Shown here piece after piece: positions 35,521 through 43,136 of a stretch of 48,639 nt of DNA (positions are counted from its first letter, which is position 1; each line of letters starts with the position of its first letter). The translations under genes were made by a program, and so were the position numbers. The notes under the pieces are model-generated. The model ran no database searches. It was not told where the DNA came from and worked only from the letters and a program-made list of their open reading frames with translations. The stretch is taken from NCBI RefSeq assembly GCF_003049505.1, contig NZ_PYWN01000062.1, positions 1-48,639 on the forward strand, given 5' to 3'. The stretch comes from Metasolibacillus meyeri (GTDB taxonomy: Bacteria > Bacillota > Bacilli > Bacillales_A > Planococcaceae).

Positions 35521-35760
35521 AATCGACTTTGCGACACGTGTTGCCACCCTATTTCACATAATTATCGCTAACTATGCCTCTATCAGTACAATCATACTGT
35601 GTCTCGATAACGGGAGAACCCGTCACATCATCATATGTTCAATCCGATGTGCTACTCCGAGCCTTGCTTCAGCTTCAATCCACCTGCTCGCTTGCACCAT
35701 CCCGAGCTCTCTGTTAAGGCTTCCTAAAACTTACTCTTCTCTTCAATGTATTCCAAAAAT
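35480..35760 (-). promoter_or_regulatory. T-box riboswitch, probable alanine (GCA) specifier
   Basis: The minus strand carries the T-box antiterminator core AGGGTGGCAACACG (near 35550-35537), AACAGAGAG at the 5' side of Stem I, the distal-loop GGATGGTG segment and stacked hairpins including ACGGGTTCTCCCGT. Known leaders place the codon as TGAA-NNN-A before a CTTTGAG-like segment; here TGAA-GCA-A precedes GGCTCGGAG, so the specifier is read as GCA (35667-35665), alanine. An alternative GCT just upstream would also be alanine. The gene controlled is an MFS transporter, not a tRNA synthetase. Confidence 0.88.
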
Positions 35761-35919
35761 TTTAGCATAATACTATTATAGCTGTCTAGCATATTTTAAA
35801 TATTCAGCAAAAATATTTGAAAATATAGGTGGATTTAGTTAATGCTTGGTTGATTATGATATAATGATTCCGTCTCAATCGTTAATCAATATTTTGGATA
35901 CTGAGAGGAGAATACTAGC

Positions 35920-36396
35920 ATGATTACATTAAGAAAAATTACATTGGAAAATCGTCGTGCCATATTTAATTTAGAAGTTACAGAAGAGCAACGTCGTTTT
36001 GTTGCATCTAATCTATCAAGCGTAGCCTCTTGCTATGTCCTTGCAACGAATGGTGGACATCCATTTCCGTTAGCGATTTATGCAGATGAACAGCCAGTCG
36101 GTTTTGTTATGATTACTTACGGAATTACTGGATACGAGCTTCCATCTATTGCGGATGAGAGCTATTGCATTTTACGTTTAATGATTGACAAGCACCACCA
36201 AAATCATGGCTATGGTCGAAAAGCAATGGAAAAAATCTTAGAATTTATACGCACTTTCCCTGCTGGTCCTGCACGATATTGCTGGATTCCATACAGCACC
36301 GATAATCCTCAAGCTAAAAAACTCTATGAAAGCTTCGGCTTCCGTGATAACGGTGAAGTTTGTGATAATGAACCGATTACCGTCTTACAGCTCTGA
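35920..36396 (+). CDS. GNAT N-acetyltransferase (BltD/PaiA/SpeG-like)
   Basis: A 158-residue GNAT-fold protein with the acetyl-CoA loop LRLMIDKHHQNHGYGRKAME (residues 85-104, a Q-x-x-GYG version of R/Q-x-x-G-x-G/A), PVGFVMITYGI upstream and a C-terminal NPQAKKLYESFGFRDNGEV. The N-terminal LRKITLENRRAIFNLEV and overall length match spermidine/diamine acetyltransferases such as BltD. The substrate is uncertain. GAGAGGAG precedes the ATG. Confidence 0.85.
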   Translation: MITLRKITLENRRAIFNLEVTEEQRRFVASNLSSVASCYVLATNGGHPFPLAIYADEQPVGFVMITYGITGYELPSIADESYCILRLMIDKHHQNHGYGRKAMEKILEFIRTFPAGPARYCWIPYSTDNPQAKKLYESFGFRDNGEVCDNEPITVLQL

Positions 36397-36459
36397 TTTA
36401 CAAATTTCATTACATACAAGCAGCACAGACAAATATGTGCTGTTTTTATTTTTCTTTAA

Positions 36460-36500
36460 TAAAAAAGTTCCCAAATATCAATTTGGGAACTTTTTTGACA
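36460..36500. terminator. Bidirectional terminator
   Basis: AAAAAGTTCCCAAAT pairs perfectly with ATTTGGGAACTTTTT; it serves the plus-strand acetyltransferase and the minus-strand DinB gene that ends at 36501. Confidence 0.85.
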
Positions 36501-36959
36501 CTATGATTTAATCATTTCTTTCATTTGTGCCAAATGATGCAAATCATGCTCCATTAACCCTTGAAAATAGCTACACAAAGTTAGCTTGGATTGATTGATT
36601 TGTATTTCAGCTACCCACAACTCATTAGGCATCCCCTTTAATATTTCCACTAATTGCGTGCGACCATCCGAAAATTCAGCAAGAACAATAGCCACCGCCC
36701 TTCCCCTAGCACTCGCTGCAGCTCGTTCATTTAAAGCTGCAACATCAGGTCCCGCCAGAAAAGTATTTTCACTAAAGAAATATGGTATTCTATCACGCAG
36801 TATAAATTTATCCCACACAATCAAATGACCAATAATTTCTACGATAGACCATTTCCCTTCAGTGATGGGCTTCCGCAATAACTCCTCATCAAAAGCACGC
36901 AAAACACGAGCGAACTCTATAAAATCAAGATGATGCTCCATAATTTCGGTTTTATCCAT
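36501..36959 (-). CDS. DinB-family protein
   Basis: A four-helix DinB/YfiT-type protein of about 152 residues with the expected metal-binding His positions: GHLIVWDKF near residue 48 and HDLHHLAQM near the end. Members include thiol transferases that use bacillithiol; the exact reaction is not known here. The open frame extends to 37067, but AGGAGGGGG precedes the ATG at 36959, giving a normal N-terminus. Confidence 0.82.
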   Translation of the reverse strand: MDKTEIMEHHLDFIEFARVLRAFDEELLRKPITEGKWSIVEIIGHLIVWDKFILRDRIPYFFSENTFLAGPDVAALNERAAASARGRAVAIVLAEFSDGRTQLVEILKGMPNELWVAEIQINQSKLTLCSYFQGLMEHDLHHLAQMKEMIKS

Positions 36960-37154
36960 TAATCCCCCTCCTAAAAGAACACTCGTTCTACTTTTATGAA
37001 ATCGCATTTTAACGAAGTGAAAAGCGTTCGCATGTACAATGATACACCTCACTTCGTCTGAGCGCACTTTTCAAATAGACACCCATCCTATATTTTACAT
37101 GATAAATTTGTATGATAAAATAGAAAAAGCTGTATGTTGAAAGGAGCTTCTACA

Positions 37155-37268
37155 ATGACAAAACGAACAAAGGCTATTTCAGCGGTAGCTGTGATTTTAT
37201 CTGTCGCCGCAATCCTCGATATCGTATATAAAGGTTTATTTTATAAACTTCTTACGAAAATTTTTTAA
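37155..37268 (+). CDS. 37-residue single-helix membrane peptide
   Basis: The ATG at 37155 follows AAAGGAG by nine bases. The product starts MTKRTKAISA, has one hydrophobic helix (VAVILSVAAILDIVY) and ends GLFYKLLTKIF. A perfect terminator follows within ten bases, which supports a real transcript. Such peptides include small membrane-complex subunits, toxins of type I systems and sporulation proteins; nothing here decides. Confidence 0.55.
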   Translation: MTKRTKAISAVAVILSVAAILDIVYKGLFYKLLTKIF

Positions 37269-37269
37269 A

Positions 37270-37314
37270 TGAAAAGCCTAATTTCTCGATTTACTGAGAA
37301 ATTAGGCTTTTATC
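37270..37314. terminator. Bidirectional terminator
   Basis: AAAAGCCTAATTTCTC pairs perfectly with GAGAAATTAGGCTTTT around GATTTACT. It closes the small peptide gene and the sulP gene that ends at 37330. Confidence 0.85.
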
Positions 37315-37329
37315 TTTACTTTCACAACA

Positions 37330-39045
37330 CTATTGTCTTACACCCTTTGACAATTGCGTACACTCCCTAAAAGCAAAATGCTGACAGCCGATGCATTTTT
37401 TGCGATCTAAATAGCGTAATGCAGCATCAATCGCTTGCCCTGTATGCTCAAAAAAGTGTTCCGTACCAATTTCATCATACAATCCACTTTTTTTCATCGC
37501 TGATTGCAGGCGCGGTTGTAAACCCGTTACAAGAATGACACCTTGAAATTGCTGTACGATGTTACTGAAATAAGCTTCTCCTGTCGTATCCATAAATGGC
37601 ACTTTGCTCATGCGTAAAATTAACACATTCGCTCCCGTATCAATATCCGATAAAATCGTTTCCTCAAACATTTGCGCTGCTCCGAAAAATAACGGACCTT
37701 CCATTGTATAAATGCTGATTTGTGGACAGTCGTGCTTCGTATTTACAACATACGGCTGTACCTTTGCATTTTTTCTTGAATGATCAGGTAATACTTTGAA
37801 AATAGCAGGTGCATCCATCATTTGTTTTGTAAACAAAATAAGCGCCAGTCCTAAGCCTACTTCCACCGCAATTGTTAAGCTCGTCAATACGGTCAATAAA
37901 AATGTGACAACTAAAACAAGTGAATCCGCTGATTTCAACTTTAAAATATGCATAAAATGATGGCGCTCACTCATATTCCAAGCAACGACCATTAAAATAG
38001 GCGCCATACTCGCAAGCGGAATATGGGATGCATGCGGCGCAAACAATAAAAGCACGAGCAATACAAAAATACCATGTATCACGCCTGACATCGACGAGGT
38101 CGCGCCACTTTTAATATTTGTTGCCGTACGTGCGATGGCTCCTGTTGCGGGAATTCCCCCGAATAACGGTGTTACAATATTTGCTATCCCTTGCCCAACT
38201 AGCTCTTTATTACTATTATGTCGCGTTTTTGTCATCCCATCTGCTACGACTGCTGATAGCAGAGACTCAATTCCACCAAGCATCGCAATGACAAAAGCCG
38301 GTCCAATTAAACGTTCAATGCGCACCCATGTAATCTCAGGCATTTGAAACTGTGGCAACGCATTCGGAATTGCACCGTATGCCGAGCCAATTGTCGGCAC
38401 TTGCCCTGAAAAAAAGAGGATGGCTACAATCGTTGAAATAATAATACCAGCTAATGAACCAGGTACTTTCAGGAAAATTTTTGGCGTTACTAAAATAACC
38501 GCTAAACAAAGCGCCGCAACGACAACATTATAAATATTTAGTGTCGGCATATTTATCACAAGCTCATTCATATTGGCAATAAATTTTTCATGCTTTTCAA
38601 CGCCCGTTAATCCTAGAAAATTTGCGATTTGCCCTGTAAAAATAAGTACCGCAATACCTGATGTAAAGCCAATCGTGACAGGACGCGGAATAAATTGTAT
38701 GAAGGAACCTAATTTAAATAAGCCCATCAAACACAGAAGAATTCCAGCCATTAAACCAGCGAGTAATAAATCCTCATAGCCATAGGCGAGTACAATTCCT
38801 AATAAAATCGGAACAAAAGCGCCTGTCGGTCCACCGATTTGATATTTAGAGCCACCAAATAACGCAATGATAATGCCTGCAATACACGTTGTATAAATCC
38901 CATATTCCGGTTTTACACCAGATGCAATCGCAAAGGACATTGCAAGTGGAATTGCCACAATCCCTACAATCAGTCCAGATAAAAGATCCTTCCGAAAATG
39001 CTCGAACGAATACCCTTTAAACCTTCCTAGTTGCAGCTTCTCCAT
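37330..39045 (-). CDS. SulP-family anion permease with STAS domain
   Basis: A 571-residue permease: about 400 residues of SulP transmembrane core (GLIVGIVAIPLAMSFAIASG near 25; FGGSKYQIGGPTGAFVPILL; GGIPATGAIARTATNIKSGA) and a C-terminal STAS domain (residues 435-545) with VPFMDTTGEAYF, the usual site region. It probably carries sulfate, bicarbonate or another anion. The last 30 residues hold CIGC...C (KKCIGCQHFAFRECTQL), an unusual cysteine motif after the STAS domain. It follows arsR by 24 bases with AAGGG at its start, so the pair forms an operon. Confidence 0.9.
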   Translation of the reverse strand: MEKLQLGRFKGYSFEHFRKDLLSGLIVGIVAIPLAMSFAIASGVKPEYGIYTTCIAGIIIALFGGSKYQIGGPTGAFVPILLGIVLAYGYEDLLLAGLMAGILLCLMGLFKLGSFIQFIPRPVTIGFTSGIAVLIFTGQIANFLGLTGVEKHEKFIANMNELVINMPTLNIYNVVVAALCLAVILVTPKIFLKVPGSLAGIIISTIVAILFFSGQVPTIGSAYGAIPNALPQFQMPEITWVRIERLIGPAFVIAMLGGIESLLSAVVADGMTKTRHNSNKELVGQGIANIVTPLFGGIPATGAIARTATNIKSGATSSMSGVIHGIFVLLVLLLFAPHASHIPLASMAPILMVVAWNMSERHHFMHILKLKSADSLVLVVTFLLTVLTSLTIAVEVGLGLALILFTKQMMDAPAIFKVLPDHSRKNAKVQPYVVNTKHDCPQISIYTMEGPLFFGAAQMFEETILSDIDTGANVLILRMSKVPFMDTTGEAYFSNIVQQFQGVILVTGLQPRLQSAMKKSGLYDEIGTEHFFEHTGQAIDAALRYLDRKKCIGCQHFAFRECTQLSKGVRQ

Positions 39046-39069
39046 TTTAAACCCTTCTTTTCATTTTAG

Positions 39070-39396
39070 TTATTGATCATCCAGTTCCTCAAGCATCGAA
39101 ATCGTATCGATCAGATGATTATTAAAAATCTTCTTCGCTACGATAAGCAAATCTAAAATCATTGGGTCTCTAAGAGAATATAAAACGCGCTTGCCATCCT
39201 TTATACCGACCACAATATTTTTCGCACGCAGTACACTGAGTTGCTGTGAAATAGCTGAGCCTTCTTTATTAAGTGCATCTTGAATTTCTTGCACACTCTT
39301 TTCTCCATCTGAAAGTATTTCAAGAATATGTATGCGTAAAGGATGTGACAACGCTTTAAAAAAATCCGCTTTAAACTGTTGAAGTTCTCCTCCCAT
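39070..39396 (-). CDS. ArsR-family winged-helix regulator of sulP
   Basis: A 108-residue ArsR-type repressor: FFKALSHPLRIHILEILSDG, SVQEIQDALNKEGSAISQQL (recognition helix) and VLRAKNIVVGIKDGKRVLYS in the wing. No ELCVCDL-type or other metal-binding Cys/His set is visible, so the signal may not be a metal. It precedes sulP in one operon, and a perfect palindrome lies just upstream. Confidence 0.9.
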   Translation of the reverse strand: MGGELQQFKADFFKALSHPLRIHILEILSDGEKSVQEIQDALNKEGSAISQQLSVLRAKNIVVGIKDGKRVLYSLRDPMILDLLIVAKKIFNNHLIDTISMLEELDDQ

Positions 39397-39420
39397 CCTA
39401 TCACCCCCTGTTATTTACAA

Positions 39421-39450
39421 TATACATATTCAAAACTTTGAATATGTATA
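39421..39450. promoter_or_regulatory. Perfect 30-bp palindromic operator of arsR-sulP
   Basis: TATACATATTCAAA, AC, then TTTGAATATGTATA: a perfect inverted repeat of 14-bp arms, 25 bases upstream of the arsR start. ArsR repressors bind such AT-rich palindromes (TATTCAA/TTGAATA), so autoregulation is very likely. Confidence 0.8.
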
Positions 39451-39499
39451 TATGATACGCCTTCTTTGTTGAATTTTCAATATACTTAGAGGAATTATT

Positions 39500-39545
39500 A
39501 AAGCCAGACTTCTCTATAAAATATAGGGAAATCTGGCCTTTTAAA
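39500..39545 (-). terminator. Terminator after HcaT-like MFS gene
   Basis: On the minus strand AGGCCAGATTTCCCTATA pairs with TATAGAGAAGTCTGGCTTT (small mismatches) just beyond the stop codon. Confidence 0.65.
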
Positions 39546-39570
39546 TATTATGAGAGGTTTTAATACCTAG

Positions 39571-40713
39571 CTATGCTTTTTTCCTTAAATAAAGCGCAAG
39601 GAATAACGCTGGCACTGTACAAACCGTCATGCCTAAAAAAGCTAAGCGCGGTTCCATTTCATATAAGAAGCCACCGAATAGTGTTAAGATAGCTGTGCTC
39701 CAGCCCATCGCGAATGCATTATACATACCTTGTGCATTTGGAATTTGCTCCTTTTGCAAATTTTGTGTGAAAAATAAAATAACAGCAAAATGCGCTAAGG
39801 CAAATGAAACGGCATGTAATGATTGTGACACAATAAATATCGGAATCGTCGGCACAAGCGATACCATTAACCAGCGTAAAGTCGAGCCAATTGCCGCCAC
39901 TAGCAATAAATTTGCTGGCTTCCAATGCCCGAATAGTCGATCTGATTTAGCGAAAAATAGTATTTCAAAAAACACGCCAATATTAATAATTAACCCAATA
40001 TAATATTTCGCAACACCTAGCTCCTGTAAATAAATATAGCCATAATTATAATAAGAAGCGTGTGCCCCTTGCAATAAAATCGCGATAATTAACACAATTA
40101 AAAAATTTGGTGCTTGCAGCAATTTCTTTACTGAAAATTTATTGGCACTAGCTCCCTTTGGTTTTTCTAATAAAACGGCAGGTGCAGGACGCGTATTCAA
40201 CAGCACGAGTAAAATTAATCCACCTAGCAATAACCATAATATAGCCATGTCCCCAAATTGCCCCGTAACAACACTAGCAATGAGTACCATAACAACAAAG
40301 CCTAATGAACCATAAGAACGACTTTGCCCGTAATGTAATTGACCATGCTGAAGTAATATTCCCGCAACGCTGTCTAGCGCTGGCATCAATGCAGGGAAAA
40401 AGAAGCTGAACAATAGTGTAACAACAAGCAGGCTGCTAAAGGAACTCGCCGGAATGAACAATAACATAATGAGTAATGATAAAATGGCAAATAGATCAAG
40501 CACTCGTTTACTGCTCCATTTACGTGCAATATAAGGGAAGGCAAACAATGTCGAAATCCCTCTAATTGCTAAGCTACAGCTCATAATTAAGCTTGCTTGG
40601 CTAATTGTTAACCCTTTTGCTTCTACTAAAAAACCTGTCCAATATGGTAAAAAGATGCCCCATGTCATATAAAAAGTAAAGAAGTTTTGTGACATCCAGC
40701 GCTGATTATTCAT
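39571..40713 (-). CDS. MFS transporter of the HcaT (3-phenylpropionate)/MFS_1_like group
   Basis: A 380-residue, 12-helix transporter with the N-terminal FFTFYMTWGIFLPYWTGFLV, the AISLIM-like SQASLIMSCSLAIRGISTL and GQSRSYGSLGFVVMVLIASV of the phenylpropionate/LacY-like MFS. The substrate is unknown. The ATG at 40713 follows GGAGGG. A Crp/Fnr-type regulator starts 83 bases away on the other strand and probably controls it. Confidence 0.82.
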   Translation of the reverse strand: MNNQRWMSQNFFTFYMTWGIFLPYWTGFLVEAKGLTISQASLIMSCSLAIRGISTLFAFPYIARKWSSKRVLDLFAILSLLIMLLFIPASSFSSLLVVTLLFSFFFPALMPALDSVAGILLQHGQLHYGQSRSYGSLGFVVMVLIASVVTGQFGDMAILWLLLGGLILLVLLNTRPAPAVLLEKPKGASANKFSVKKLLQAPNFLIVLIIAILLQGAHASYYNYGYIYLQELGVAKYYIGLIINIGVFFEILFFAKSDRLFGHWKPANLLLVAAIGSTLRWLMVSLVPTIPIFIVSQSLHAVSFALAHFAVILFFTQNLQKEQIPNAQGMYNAFAMGWSTAILTLFGGFLYEMEPRLAFLGMTVCTVPALFLALYLRKKA

Positions 40714-40795
40714 AATTAATCCCTCCATCTGTCTTGCATCATAGCACGCTTTCTTTTAAAATAATGTGAGATATCTCATATTTAGGTGGTTTTTC

Positions 40796-41464
40796 ATGCA
40801 AAATATACAAAATGAAGAGAAACAATATTATCTGGAGCATTTTCCAATTCAGCATTTATTTTCGTTTGATATAATGAATTTAGTAGAAGTTCACTATTTT
40901 GAGCGAGGCGAATGGATCATTAAGGAAGGCAACTTCCCCCAATATTTGTACTTTTTAGCCGAAGGAAAAGCAAAAATTTATATGACACAAGAAAATGGCA
41001 AAGTCGCATTAATTAGCTTCGCACAGCCAAATGCCTTTATCGGTGAGCTGGAGCTATTAGATGAGGATTATTATTCAAAGGGCGTACAAACAATGACAAC
41101 AACAATCTGTTTAGCGTTACCTATCGCCAAATGCAAAAACGAGCTATTAGCTGATGTCGTTTTTTTACGCTATTTATGCACATTTTTAGGTAATAAAACA
41201 TCTTTAATGACCGCCAAATTTTCAAAAAGCCTTGCCTATCCACTCGAAAACCGGCTTGCTGAATTTATCATCCTTTCAGCACATAACGATATTTATAAAG
41301 AAAAGCATACAGAGGTATGCGATTATTTAGGGGTGTCCTACCGCCATCTTTTACACGTCCTATCACAATTTTGTGAGCAAGGCTTACTGGAAAAACGCGG
41401 ACGAAGCTATGTGATTATCGATATGGGGGCATTAAAAAAACGAGCGATAACAACCTCTATCTAG
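40796..41464 (+). CDS. Crp/Fnr-family regulator (YeiL-like)
   Basis: The 222-residue protein has an N-terminal cyclic-nucleotide-binding-type beta barrel (residues 35-130: VEVHYFERGEWIIKEGNFPQ then YLYFLAEGKAKIY) and a C-terminal winged HTH (VCDYLGVSYRHLLHVLSQFC near residues 180-200). Length and motifs resemble E. coli YeiL. The ATG at 40796 is preceded by AGGTGG; an ATG at 40766 lacks a site. It is divergent from the HcaT-like MFS. Confidence 0.82.
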   Translation: MQNIQNEEKQYYLEHFPIQHLFSFDIMNLVEVHYFERGEWIIKEGNFPQYLYFLAEGKAKIYMTQENGKVALISFAQPNAFIGELELLDEDYYSKGVQTMTTTICLALPIAKCKNELLADVVFLRYLCTFLGNKTSLMTAKFSKSLAYPLENRLAEFIILSAHNDIYKEKHTEVCDYLGVSYRHLLHVLSQFCEQGLLEKRGRSYVIIDMGALKKRAITTSI

Positions 41465-41490
41465 GCCAATTATCACTCGTTTTACTTTGT
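41437..41490 (+). terminator. Terminator spanning the end of the Crp-family gene
   Basis: AAACGAGCGATAA pairs with TTATCACTCGTTT (one mismatch), followed by TACTTT. The left arm lies in the last codons. A second weaker hairpin, AACTTTAAT/ATTAAAGTT with T6, follows at 41504-41526. The rest of 41465-41607 holds nothing else. Confidence 0.5.
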
Positions 41491-41607
41491 ACATCGAAGC
41501 AGCAACTTTAATTATTAAAGTTTTTTGACATACTGACGCTCTTCTAATATCGCTGGCCGTTACTGCGACATCAAAAGCACATCCTGTTCATTAATTAAAT
41601 TTTTACT

Positions 41608-41919
41608 TTACATCAACTTCAAGCCGATTGCCGCACCTAAAATCATCGTAATAAAAATAATGCGTCGCCAATCCTTTGATTCACCGAATACAATCATGCC
41701 GAGGACAGCACCACCAGCAGCCCCAATACCTGTCCAGATGGCATAGGCAGTTCCCATCGGTAATGATTTCATTGCGATAGCTAACAAGACAAAACTCATG
41801 GAAAATGCGACAACCATATAAATAAATGACGCAACATTGCGTTTTTGATACATACGCCCAATCATAAAGACGCCTAACATTTCACATACCCCCGCTAAAA
41901 CTAATACAATCCATGCCAT
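41608..41919 (-). CDS. gdnD: SMR guanidinium exporter subunit GdnD (YkkD-like)
   Basis: A 103-residue, four-helix small multidrug resistance protein: [20 protein letters not shown] with the essential Glu13 in helix 1, MGTAYAIWTGIGAAGGAVLG in helix 3 and MILGAAIGLKLM at the end. It overlaps gdnC by one base (TAATG). Paired SMR proteins of this kind export guanidinium; the riboswitch upstream supports that directly. Confidence 0.92.
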   Translation of the reverse strand: MAWIVLVLAGVCEMLGVFMIGRMYQKRNVASFIYMVVAFSMSFVLLAIAMKSLPMGTAYAIWTGIGAAGGAVLGMIVFGESKDWRRIIFITMILGAAIGLKLM

Positions 41920-42251
41920 TATGCCTGCTCCTCCTTTTCACCAGATACAAGCTTCAAACCGATTACGCCTGCTAATAAAATCGCAATTAACAACAATTTT
42001 CCTACATGTACAGGCTCATCAAAAATGACCATATCAGATATAACTGTTCCTGCTGTGCCTAATCCAACAAACACCGCATAGACAGTTCCAACAGGTAGCT
42101 TGCTTCCAGCTTGAATCATTAAATAAAAGCTAACGATAATGCAAACGACTGTCGCACCCCATTCAAGTGGTGTCGTTGCATGCTTTAAGCCAATGACCCA
42201 ACCCACCTCAAAAACCGCTGCAATAATTACTTGAAGCCATGTTAAATTCAT
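41919..42251 (-). CDS. gdnC: SMR guanidinium exporter subunit GdnC (YkkC-like)
   Basis: A 110-residue, four-helix SMR protein: [20 protein letters not shown] with the membrane Glu near 15, and [20 protein letters not shown] in helix 3. It forms a dimer with GdnD and exports guanidinium by proton antiport. The frame is open to 42329, but GGAGGA precedes the ATG at 42251, just downstream of the riboswitch terminator. Confidence 0.92.
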   Translation of the reverse strand: MNLTWLQVIIAAVFEVGWVIGLKHATTPLEWGATVVCIIVSFYLMIQAGSKLPVGTVYAVFVGLGTAGTVISDMVIFDEPVHVGKLLLIAILLAGVIGLKLVSGEKEEQA

Positions 42252-42272
42252 TATAAAATCCTCCTTAAATGA

Positions 42273-42307
42273 CAAAAAACCTGAGAGAATGATTGCATTC
42301 TCCCAGG
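42273..42307 (-). terminator. Terminator of guanidine-I riboswitch
   Basis: On the minus strand CCTGGGAGAATG pairs with CATTCTCTCAGG around CAAT, followed by TTTTTTG. Ligand binding should prevent its formation and turn gdnC on. Confidence 0.88.
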
Positions 42308-42405
42308 CTTTTATCCTTCCGTGTAACACACATATGCTGTGTGCGCCTTCTCTCGGACCAGACTAGCAAATGCAAAACATTTACTACGGAACCCTAGAAA
42401 GCTTG
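42308..42405 (-). promoter_or_regulatory. Guanidine-I riboswitch (ykkC motif)
   Basis: The minus strand has the diagnostic CTAGGGTTCCG (42397-42387), CTGGTCCGAGAG and TTACACGGAAGGATAAAAGCC, matching the ykkC/guanidine-I consensus. It heads the gdnC-gdnD operon. Confidence 0.93.
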
Positions 42406-42446
42406 ATGTTTTTTATTATTTCACATCATAATTAATTTTGCAAGTG

Positions 42447-42839
42447 CTACACAAAAATATTGATTGTTTCTCCGTTACGCTCGATTTTCCAATTGGAGGA
42501 AATGAGTGTGGCAATGGCTTTTTCCGTTTCCTCGTTCGCTGGTACATTGTACGTACCGAATTCTTGCAGCTCATATTGATGTTCATCAATGCCAAAGCGC
42601 ATACGCAAAATATTTTTCAAACCATTAATCGTTAAAAACTTCACTTGATAGCCTGTCGTATAAGCTTCTTTAAAAAGCTCTTTATCTGTATCAAAAAGCT
42701 GCTGTAATAATGAAAAATCAGATTTCATCTCCGCAAATAAAGATAAGTCCTTGTTTTCAAGCTGTGCTGCTACTTGCTCATAGCTGTAATTTTGTCGTAA
42801 TGATTCAATTAAATAAGCTTCCATCAATGAAATCGCCAT
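42447..42839 (-). CDS. Hypothetical 130-residue protein
   Basis: A soluble acidic protein with an N-terminal helical half (MAISLMEAYLIESLRQNYSY, EQVAAQLENKDLSL) and a C-terminal mixed part (TEKAIATLISSNWKIERNG). I recognise no family. It starts directly after the stop of the truncated aadK-like gene (TAAATG) and its AAGGGG lies within that gene's end, so it depends on that transcript for expression. Confidence 0.55.
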   Translation of the reverse strand: MAISLMEAYLIESLRQNYSYEQVAAQLENKDLSLFAEMKSDFSLLQQLFDTDKELFKEAYTTGYQVKFLTINGLKNILRMRFGIDEHQYELQEFGTYNVPANEETEKAIATLISSNWKIERNGETINIFV

Positions 42840-43105
42840 TTAGTCGTTCCCCTTTTTATATGTATTTTCAATCCATGCTGTTATATTTTCATCATAGTTT
42901 GGGTAAGAATAGCCAAGCTTTTCAGCCACTTGACGGGACGCGTCACGGAACATTTGACAGCATTAAAACTAATATCATAATCTTGATAACTATCTTTCGG
43001 GATATTAGCATTTGTGCGCGATCCCTCTAGCACAGAAATACGAATGCGCTCGTCCCCCATGGCAAAATCCGAAAAAATTTGAAACATCTCAGCTTCTGTA
43101 CGCAT
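42840..43105 (-). pseudogene. Aminoglycoside 6-adenylyltransferase (AadK/AadE-like) with internal deletion and frameshift
   Basis: The first 45 codons match the start of AadK-type enzymes (MRTEAEMFQIFSDFAMGDER; LEGSRTN; SYQDYDISF, the nucleotidyltransferase GS...DxD core). After DISF the frame shifts, and the other frame gives the family C-terminus MFRDASRQVAEKLGYSYPNY, then DENITAWIENTYKKGND and stop at 42840. The usual length is near 285 residues, so about 190 central residues are missing, including the third catalytic Asp region. It cannot be active. Confidence 0.8.
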
Positions 43106-43136
43106 TGTATCTTCCCCCTTCTGTTATTATAGCATT

